Shown one piece after another: positions 57,157 to 64,000 of a DNA stretch of 64,000 nt. How positions within the stretch are numbered: the stretch's first letter is position 1; the number at the start of each line of letters is the position of its first letter. A program made the translations under genes and the position numbers. Origin of the DNA: Flavobacteriales bacterium (GTDB lineage Bacteria; Bacteroidota; Bacteroidia; Flavobacteriales_F; PHOS-HE28); contig JAHDVX010000004.1 of assembly GCA_023382455.1 (NCBI GenBank), positions 17,922-81,921 on the forward strand. Reading direction: 5' to 3'. Below the pieces are notes generated by a model. That model was not told where the DNA came from. It saw only the letters and a list, made by a program, of their open reading frames with translations, and ran no database searches.

Positions 57157-57183
57157 GAGCCCCCGTGTACGCGGGGGCTTTTC
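57157..57183 (+). terminator. Rho-independent terminator
   Basis: AGCCCCCGTGTACGCGGGGGCTTTT. Confidence 0.85.
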
Positions 57184-57196
57184 ATTTTGCCCGGCC

Positions 57197-58117
57197 ATGC
57201 GTTTCGAGGTGACCACCCTGGGCACCGGCGCCGCACTGCCAGCCCGCGGGCGCTATCCCTCCGCACAGCTGCTCAATATCCATGAGCGCCTGTTCCTGAT
57301 CGACTGCGGCGAAGGCACCCAGGAGCGCCTGCGCATGGCCCAAGTGAACATGGGCCGCATCGAAAGGGTCTTCATCTCGCACATGCACGGGGACCACTAT
57401 CTGGGGCTCATGGGGCTTATCAGCAGCCTGCACCTGCTGGGCCGTACCGCCCCATTGGGCGTTCATGGGCCGCGGGAGCTCCGCGAGGTGATCGAAGTGC
57501 AGCTCCGGGCCTCCGGGACCTACCTCCGCTACCCGCTGCATATCCAGCCCGTGGAACATGTGAGCGGTGCAGTCGTTTTCCGCGACAACCAAGTGGAAGT
57601 GACCGGGTTGGCGCTGCGCCACCGCGTGGAGTGCACCGGCTTCCTTTTCCGCGAGATGCCCGGCCCCCGAAAGCTGCTGAAGGAGAAAGTGGCATCCATT
57701 CCGCACTACGCGCGCCAAGGGGTGAAGATGGGCGGTGACCTGGTGCTGCCCGACGGCAGCGTGGTGCCCAACTCGGAACTTACCGCCCCGCCACCGCCTC
57801 CGCGCAGTTACGCCTATTGTTCGGACACGGCCTACGCGCCCGAGCTGGTGCCCTTCCTGCGCGGCACGGACCTGCTCTACCACGAGGCCACCTTCTCCGA
57901 GGCCCTCGCGGCCCGGGCCAAGGAGACCATGCACAGCACCGCACGCCAGGCCGCCACCTTGGCCCGTGATGCCGGCGTGGGGCAGCTGATGTTGGGGCAT
58001 TTCAGTTCGCGGTACAAGGATGTGTCCGTCCTGCTTCATGAGGCCACCGAGGTCTTTCCGGAAACCCTTTTGTCCGAGGAGGGCAGCACTTTCCAGGTAG
58101 GAAGGCCGCACCTGTGA
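57197..58117 (+). CDS. rnz: ribonuclease Z
   Basis: LIDCGEGTQERLR, SHMHGDHYLGLMGLI. Confidence 0.96.
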   Translation: MRFEVTTLGTGAALPARGRYPSAQLLNIHERLFLIDCGEGTQERLRMAQVNMGRIERVFISHMHGDHYLGLMGLISSLHLLGRTAPLGVHGPRELREVIEVQLRASGTYLRYPLHIQPVEHVSGAVVFRDNQVEVTGLALRHRVECTGFLFREMPGPRKLLKEKVASIPHYARQGVKMGGDLVLPDGSVVPNSELTAPPPPPRSYAYCSDTAYAPELVPFLRGTDLLYHEATFSEALAARAKETMHSTARQAATLARDAGVGQLMLGHFSSRYKDVSVLLHEATEVFPETLLSEEGSTFQVGRPHL

Positions 58118-58160
58118 GCCCGTGCATTGGGGTTCGGGCCGATCACCCTAAATTCGCCCT

Positions 58161-58183
58161 CTGTTTAGGATCATTCTAAACAG
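58161..58183. promoter_or_regulatory. operator-like palindrome CTGTTTAG-N7-CTAAACAG upstream of the LuxR regulator
   Basis: Perfect 8-bp arms, 10 bp upstream of ATG and just downstream of a TAAATTCG -7-like box (58149-58156). Confidence 0.65.
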
Positions 58184-58193
58184 TCGGACCCGA

Positions 58194-58868
58194 ATGCTTA
58201 TCAAGACCTTGCTGGCGGACAAGAGCGAGCTCACCTTGGTGGGCCTGCGCGCCATCCTGTCGCCCGTGGAGCGTATCCAGATCGTGGGGGAGGCCCGTGA
58301 TGCGGGCCAGATGCGGAAGATGATCGATCGCCTGGCACCGGACGTGGTGCTGATCGACCACACGGCGGAGGGCTTCGGCGCGGAAGCCGTGCGTGATGCA
58401 CTGCGCCGCGAACCGTCCACGCGTTTCATCGCCATCACCCCGGACCCCTCGCACGTGGCCCTGATGAGCGCGCTCCGTGCCGGGGTCTGCAGTTACATCA
58501 AGAAGGATTGCGGCCGCAACGAGATCATTGATGCGGTGCTGCACACGGGCGATGGCCAGAAGTTCTTCTGCGGGAAGATCCTGCGGGCCATCCAGGCCGC
58601 CTCGTTGGACGTGGACAACCTGTTCGATCAAGACCTGGGCTGCGAGCCGGTGACAGTGAGCGAGCGCGAGGCGCAGATCATCTCCCTGATCGCCGAAGGC
58701 TGCTCCTACACCCGCATTGCCGAGCGCCTGTGCCTGAGCGCCCACACGGTGACCACGCACCGCAAGAACATCATGCAGAAGCTCGGGGTGAACAACACGG
58801 CCGCGCTGGTGCTCTACGCCGTGAAGCACGGCCTGGTCAGCCCCAACAAGTTCCTCTTCAACGCGTAG
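58194..58868 (+). CDS. LuxR/NarL-family response regulator
   Basis: Receiver-like N-terminus; VSEREAQIISLIAEGCSYTRIAERLCLSAHTVTTHRKNIMQKLGVNN. Confidence 0.93.
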   Translation: MLIKTLLADKSELTLVGLRAILSPVERIQIVGEARDAGQMRKMIDRLAPDVVLIDHTAEGFGAEAVRDALRREPSTRFIAITPDPSHVALMSALRAGVCSYIKKDCGRNEIIDAVLHTGDGQKFFCGKILRAIQAASLDVDNLFDQDLGCEPVTVSEREAQIISLIAEGCSYTRIAERLCLSAHTVTTHRKNIMQKLGVNNTAALVLYAVKHGLVSPNKFLFNA

Positions 58869-58905
58869 CTTGGGCGCCGAAGTCCGCTGTACAGGCAGCG
58901 ACACG

Positions 58906-59760
58906 ATGCCCTTGTTGATCGGTGATATCGGAGGCAGCAGTTCGCGCTGGGCCATGGTGGCCGGCGTTCGCACGCATATTTGGCAGGACCGCTTCCCCGG
59001 CTTCAACCCGCTTACCGGTGATCCGTTGCCGCTGCAGCAGCAGTTGCGCGAGGTCATTTCGCCTCATCTGCCCAAGGACGTTGGTGCCCTGGAGGTGATG
59101 GCCTACGGGGCCGGATGCGGCGCACCGGCCCGGGCACAGCGCCTGCGCGATGCACTCCTGGCGGTGTGGCCGGATGCACGGATCCTGGTGGGCACGGACC
59201 TGTTGGGGGCGGCACACGGGCTGTATGGCAATTCCAGCGGCGTGGTATTGATCCTGGGAACCGGCATGAACGCGGGCTACTACGATGGCGCGCAGGTTCA
59301 CGCGCGGATGCCGTCGCTTGGTTACATCCTGGGCGATGAAGGCAGCGGTGCCGACATCGGCAAGCATGCCCTGCATGATGCGCTATACGGGCTGATGCCC
59401 GCACCGGTGTTGGCTGACATGCTGCCTGGCGGCTCCGGTCTGCCGGATATCCTGCAAGCGGTGTACAGGTCAACCGGTGCGCAAGCCTACGTGGCCTCCT
59501 TCACCGGGGCGCTGGCGCGCCATGCCGGCGAACCGTACGTGCAAGGCCTGGTGGCTTCCCGCTTTGATGCGCTGGCACGTGTGCTGCAGCGGTTCCATCC
59601 GCCGCCGGAGCTGGGCGAGGTACGCGCCACGGGTTCGGTGGCGCACGGCTTCCGGGATCTCCTGCAGGAGGTGTTCTCCCGCCACGGCATCCGGGTCAAG
59701 GGCGTGGAGCAAGACCCTTTGCAGGGCTTAGTGGCCTTTCATGCGCAACAGCGCGGCTGA
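58906..59760 (+). CDS. BadF/BadG/N-acetylglucosamine kinase-like ATPase
   Basis: MPLLIGDIGGSSSRWAMV; VLILGTGMNAGYYDG; GYILGDEGSGADIGKHAL. Confidence 0.9.
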   Translation: MPLLIGDIGGSSSRWAMVAGVRTHIWQDRFPGFNPLTGDPLPLQQQLREVISPHLPKDVGALEVMAYGAGCGAPARAQRLRDALLAVWPDARILVGTDLLGAAHGLYGNSSGVVLILGTGMNAGYYDGAQVHARMPSLGYILGDEGSGADIGKHALHDALYGLMPAPVLADMLPGGSGLPDILQAVYRSTGAQAYVASFTGALARHAGEPYVQGLVASRFDALARVLQRFHPPPELGEVRATGSVAHGFRDLLQEVFSRHGIRVKGVEQDPLQGLVAFHAQQRG

Positions 59761-62068
59761 GGCCGTCCGGGCCGAGCACCAGGTGTTGAAGGTCACGGAA
59801 GGCGTGCTGGTTGCTGGCCGAGCCGATGGTGTTCAGCACCATTTTGCGCTCCAGCGCGGTGAGGTGCCAGCTGAGGCTGATCTCGCCGTCATCCTGAAGC
59901 CAAAGCTGCAGGTCCACGATGTCCAGGGGCACGGGCATCCAGGCGTCGGCGGTCTTCACCGCGAGGTCGTAGTCCTGGTCCTGGACCTTCACCACGTTGT
60001 TGTAAATGTTCCCGAGCGGTTCGGTGAGCCGGTCGATCAGGTTGCCTCCCACCACCTTCACGGCCAGCTCCCGTTGCTTGTCGCGCATTTGGATGACCAC
60101 CACGCGCCCCACGTTGTCTTTCAGCCAGTGGCGGAAGGTGTAGAGGAAGGAGAGCGTGGTGCGGTAGCCGAAATTGTCGCGCACACCGGCGTCCATCACC
60201 CGCATTTTGGGCTTGCTGGGCAAGGTGACCACCGGGGTGACATAGGGGAACGTGGCGCTCATGCGCAGGGCGCTGGTCAGCTTCAGGTTGCCGGGATCCT
60301 GGCCGGCAAAGAGGCGCATGTACTCGATGCTTTCCGGTTCGGTGGCCGCGATCACGGGCTGGTCGGGCCGGATGTTGGTGAGGTAGGATACCGGCAGTGC
60401 ACTGATCAACAGCCGCCGGCCATCGTTGAGGATCGAGGGGCTGATGACCATCATGGGGGTCTGCGCCATGCGCTCGGCGGCGGCCATGCTGGAGATGGGC
60501 ACGGCGAACAGTCCGTCGGTGAGCTCATCCAATCGGGATTCGAATGCGCCGCCGCGGTCCAGGGTGTAGCTGCGGCCCTGGAATTGCACATCGCGGTAGC
60601 GGATGAACATATCGTTGGTGACCAGGCTGAAGGCGATGGGGTTGAGGATGTCCGCGGCCATGCGCTCCAACGGCACGGGCGTGTCCGGGCTGAGCGGCCC
60701 GCCGCGCCGAGCTTCCAGGTCGAGCTGGCGGTAATAGGCGGCACCGATCAGGCCGCCGCTGCTGCCGGTCATCAGGGCGGTGCGCTGCATCAGGCTTCCG
60801 CCCAGCAGGCTGTCGGCCACTTGCAGGCCCCGGAAGGTCCACAGCATGGCGCGGGAGCCGCCGCCACTGGTGTTGATGATGATGAGCGGGGGCTTCTCCC
60901 CAGCGTGTGGCAGTGCGCTGTTGGCGGCCAGCCAGCGTTCCAAGGTGACCAGGTGCTCCTGCGCATCCCGCCTTGCGGTGGCGGAATCCGTGGCCAATGC
61001 GTGGATCACCTCGCGGGTGTACGGCGCCGGCGCCGTGGTGTAGTTGGGCCCATAGGCCTGCGCATCGGCCAGGAACTTCTGCGTGCGGGTGCTCAGCAGA
61101 TGCAGCGTCAGGAACAGGACAGCTACCAAGGTGACCATCCATCCCTTCATCCAGCTGGTAAGGGCGCTGAAGAGCAGCAGCAGCATGGTGAACAGCAGGA
61201 AGGCGCTGGCCCCTGCGGGGATGGCGAAGAAGGAGACGTCGCTGAAGGCGCCCAAGGCGAGGAACACCACCACCACGGCAATGCCGAAGATGCTGCCGTT
61301 GATGTGGTTCTGCCAGAGCACCGCGCGGAGCAGTTCCTTCTGGTAGTGCATGCTGCTGCGGGCGAGGGCGATGCGCGGCGGCCAGGTGAGGTAGGTCTCC
61401 ACGCGCCATTTGCGCGCACGCTGCTGGCGCCTGAGCCAGCGGCTGGCCTTGCGCTGCTGCAAGCGCTGGGGCGGCACCGCGGGAATGATGTCCTCCATGA
61501 CGGGTTCCGGGCGGAACGTGTCCTCATGGCGCGCCATCATCTGGTGCACGTCCATGTTGGTCCGTGTGAAGTACACCAGGGCCAACAGCAGGAAAAGGCC
61601 GATGCCGATGAGGAACCCCAGCAGGTGCACCGCCACGTCGCCGGCCGGCACGAGCTCCTTGTACAGCTGCAGGCGCGCGGAGCACCACAGGTAGGTGAGC
61701 ACGAAGGCCGCCGGGATGATCCCGTTGTTGATGTTGAACTTCAGGAAAGGGCGGGCCAGCGTGGCCACGAATGGGAAGCGGTAGGCGTGGGCGGTGTAGG
61801 TGAACAGGTTGAAGGCCGTGATGAAGCCGCCCACGGAAAAGCCCAGCATCAGGAAGGACCAGATGTTGGCCGAACCGAAATACTCCGGGTAGAGGAAGAC
61901 GTACGGAATGCCATACTTGAGCCCCACGCCCTGGGTGATGTACCCGAAGAGGAGCAGCCAGCTAAGGAGCGTCAAGTGGTTCTTCTTCAGGTGAAGGACC
62001 AGCAGCTGGAACGGGAAGAAGAACAGCACACGATCCCTGAATTGGAGGATGCGTGTCTTGGTGATCAT
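59696..62068 (-). CDS. patatin-like phospholipase with N-terminal transmembrane region
   Basis: INTSGGGSRAMLWTFRGLQ, MTGSSGGLIGAAYYR, MDAGVRDNFGYR. Confidence 0.88.
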   Translation of the reverse strand: MITKTRILQFRDRVLFFFPFQLLVLHLKKNHLTLLSWLLLFGYITQGVGLKYGIPYVFLYPEYFGSANIWSFLMLGFSVGGFITAFNLFTYTAHAYRFPFVATLARPFLKFNINNGIIPAAFVLTYLWCSARLQLYKELVPAGDVAVHLLGFLIGIGLFLLLALVYFTRTNMDVHQMMARHEDTFRPEPVMEDIIPAVPPQRLQQRKASRWLRRQQRARKWRVETYLTWPPRIALARSSMHYQKELLRAVLWQNHINGSIFGIAVVVVFLALGAFSDVSFFAIPAGASAFLLFTMLLLLFSALTSWMKGWMVTLVAVLFLTLHLLSTRTQKFLADAQAYGPNYTTAPAPYTREVIHALATDSATARRDAQEHLVTLERWLAANSALPHAGEKPPLIIINTSGGGSRAMLWTFRGLQVADSLLGGSLMQRTALMTGSSGGLIGAAYYRQLDLEARRGGPLSPDTPVPLERMAADILNPIAFSLVTNDMFIRYRDVQFQGRSYTLDRGGAFESRLDELTDGLFAVPISSMAAAERMAQTPMMVISPSILNDGRRLLISALPVSYLTNIRPDQPVIAATEPESIEYMRLFAGQDPGNLKLTSALRMSATFPYVTPVVTLPSKPKMRVMDAGVRDNFGYRTTLSFLYTFRHWLKDNVGRVVVIQMRDKQRELAVKVVGGNLIDRLTEPLGNIYNNVVKVQDQDYDLAVKTADAWMPVPLDIVDLQLWLQDDGEISLSWHLTALERKMVLNTIGSASNQHAFRDLQHLVLGPDGLSRAVAHERPLSPAKGLAPRP

Positions 62069-62146
62069 GGCTTCAACGGATGGCGCGTGCTTCAGGCAAG
62101 ATACGCGCGATGCGCATCCGGCCGTCAGGCACGTATACGCGATCCG

Positions 62147-63835
62147 TCAAAGTTTGGCCAAGGTGGCCTCCATCACCTCCTTCTCGGTCTGCTCGGCCCG
62201 TGCCTTCAGGGCTTCGGCCTCCTGCATCACGGTGCGCTGGAATTCCGCGTCATCGAAGCCCTTGAAGTTGGTGCGCACATTGAGGTAGGCCGCGAGGGCC
62301 CCGGTGCGGGCACACATCACGCCCACGCCCGCGTCGCTCACGCTGCTGGGCATGCCGATGCTCGCCATGGCCTGTGCCACCTCCATGCTGGCCACGCACA
62401 CGCGCAGGGTCTCCAGCGGCACCAGGATGGCGCCCTTGGTGGCCTCGTGAAGGGCGGTCTTGCGCGCCTGTTTCTCCTCGTCGCTTCCCTTGGGCATCTG
62501 CAGGGCCTGCATGATCCGCTCGTAGGCCCGGGTGTCCTCATCCACCAGTTGAAGCAGGCGCACGCGGTAGCGTTCGGCCTTCTCCGCCCAGGCGCTGAAC
62601 TCTTCCCAACGCTCGTCCCAGCCGCGCTTGTTGGCGCTGAGGTTGGCCACCATCTGGCCCAGGGCCGCACCCATGGACCCCACAATGGCCGCCACCGATC
62701 CACCACCGGGGGCCGGCGTTTCGCGTGCGGTCTCCTCCGTGAAGCGGGTGAGGCTCAGGTTCACCAACGGACTTGCGGCCTCATCCTCCAACTGGTACTC
62801 GATCACCTTCTTGCGCGGGTCGAACGGGGCGAGGTCGTCCAGGCCGAGTGATTTCACGGCGATGTGGATCTTCTCGCGCTCGCTGATCCCCAGGCTGCGC
62901 TGCTGCTTGAGCAGGTAGTGGTCCGCAGCGTCCAACAGGGCTTGCTTGGGGATCAGGCCCACGAGCTCGCTGCCGGTGACGCGGATGCCGCGCTCCTGTG
63001 CGCTCTTGCACGCCTCGTCGAAGGCCACATGCACCGGGGTGACGTCGATGTCGTTCAGGTTGAGCGAGAGCTGTGCGATGCCATACTCCTCGATGAACCA
63101 GCCGATACCCTTCACGGCCTTCAACTTGCCGGGGATGTGCACGGGATTGCCCTGCGCATCGGTGACCACCTTGCCGGTGAGCTTGCCGCCCTCGCGCTTC
63201 ACCCGGCCACTTTCGCGGATGTCGAAGGCGATGGCGTTGGCGCGGCGGGTGCTGGTGGTGTTCAGGTTGATGTTGTAGGCGATCAGGATCTTCCGGGCGC
63301 CCACGGCGGTGGCGCCGCTGCGGCGTACGCTTTCGTTCCATGCGCCAGGGCCGAAGTCCGGCTTCCAGGCAGGGTCGGCCAGTTTCTTCTCCAGCCCTTC
63401 GTACTCCCCGGCGCGGTTGTTCGCCAGGTTGCGGCGCTTCTCCTCGCGGGCCGCGGCCTCGTAGGCGTACACGGGGATGCCGAGCTCGCGCCCGATGCGC
63501 TCGCCGAGCTGGTGGGCGTAGGGCACCAGTTCTTCCAGGGTGATGCCGCTGATGGGCACCAAGGGGCACACGTCGGTGGCGCCGAAGCGCGGGTGCTCGC
63601 CGTGGTGGGCGCTCATGTCGATCAGCTCCTGCGCCTTCTTCACCAGGCGGAAGGCCGCTTCGCACACGGGGCCGGGCTCGCCCACGAAGGTGATCACGGT
63701 GCGGTTGGTGGCTTTTCCGGGGTCCACGTCGAGCAGGCGTACGCCTTCCACGGTCTCCACCACGGCGGCGATGGCGTCGATCTTCGCCCGGTCACGGCCT
63801 TCGCTGATATTGGGAACACATTCAATGATGGGCAT
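62147..63835 (-). CDS. ftcD: bifunctional glutamate formimidoyltransferase / formimidoyltetrahydrofolate cyclodeaminase
   Basis: MPIIECVPNISEGRDRAKIDAI; HPRFGATDVCPLVPISG; C-terminal cyclodeaminase TPAPGGGSVAAIVGSMGAALGQMV. Confidence 0.95.
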   Translation of the reverse strand: MPIIECVPNISEGRDRAKIDAIAAVVETVEGVRLLDVDPGKATNRTVITFVGEPGPVCEAAFRLVKKAQELIDMSAHHGEHPRFGATDVCPLVPISGITLEELVPYAHQLGERIGRELGIPVYAYEAAAREEKRRNLANNRAGEYEGLEKKLADPAWKPDFGPGAWNESVRRSGATAVGARKILIAYNINLNTTSTRRANAIAFDIRESGRVKREGGKLTGKVVTDAQGNPVHIPGKLKAVKGIGWFIEEYGIAQLSLNLNDIDVTPVHVAFDEACKSAQERGIRVTGSELVGLIPKQALLDAADHYLLKQQRSLGISEREKIHIAVKSLGLDDLAPFDPRKKVIEYQLEDEAASPLVNLSLTRFTEETARETPAPGGGSVAAIVGSMGAALGQMVANLSANKRGWDERWEEFSAWAEKAERYRVRLLQLVDEDTRAYERIMQALQMPKGSDEEKQARKTALHEATKGAILVPLETLRVCVASMEVAQAMASIGMPSSVSDAGVGVMCARTGALAAYLNVRTNFKGFDDAEFQRTVMQEAEALKARAEQTEKEVMEATLAKL

Positions 63836-63922
63836 GGGGAATGGTATGATTGGGCCGCGAAGGTACAGGTGCCCACGGACGGGCTGCGAGATCTCTTCGC
63901 CCCGGTAATGGCGCACGCCGGG

Positions 63923-64000
63923 TTACTGCCCGTGCGGCAGCACCATGCTCGCGCCATTGTTCAGCAGGTGGAGGAACACGCTGGTCCAGATGGACCCGGA
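63923..64000 (-). CDS. C-terminal fragment of a protein ending SIWTSVFLHLLNNGASMVLPHGQ (possible CPBP-family protease), cut by the window edge
   Basis: Open frame from window edge to TAA; HLLNN motif near C-terminus. Confidence 0.5.
   Translation of the reverse strand, partial: SGSIWTSVFLHLLNNGASMVLPHGQ

Noticed and set aside
59741-62851. 1036-aa plus-strand ORF
   Set aside because: Antisense shadow of patatin and ftcD genes.
1-64000. CRISPR arrays, rRNA genes, complete transposase/IS elements, retron or DGR reverse transcriptase
   Set aside because: None seen. No regularly spaced identical repeats with unique spacers, no RT motif (YxDD) ORF, no transposase ORF.

Overview
64-kb window of a GC-rich Bacteroidota chromosome (T9SS C-terminal sorting tails; TAnnTTTG-like -7 promoter boxes). 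Annotation and motif calls were made by eye; no database search was run. Positions ~0.25-14.0 kb hold a minus-strand defence island: dinD-like gene, small antitoxin-like ORF, PLD/SF2 helicase, DUF4391 protein, an uncharacterised overlapping two-gene pair, type III Mod, a truncated CDS remnant, a three-gene hipB-hipS-hipT module with three operator-like palindromes at exact 40-bp spacing, and type III Res. The rest is mostly core genome: malic enzyme, DUF2207/LemA, paaZ, LytS/LytTR pair, SulP, tRNA-Leu, rhomboid, GH92, M1 peptidase, xerD, aroQ, rlmD, aroC, prfC, pyrR-pyrB, STAS, rnz, LuxR regulator, patatin, ftcD. The most unusual non-coding signals are: (a) a four-helix-bundle gene inserted at the 3' end of paaZ, with a second, synonymously different copy of the paaZ tail left beyond it; (b) a ~200-bp intergenic repeat in two copies; (c) two members of a hairpin repeat with conserved terminal boxes; (d) many genes whose -7 box ends exactly 4 nt before ATG, suggesting leaderless mRNAs; (e) a perfect 19-bp inverted repeat upstream of paaZ.
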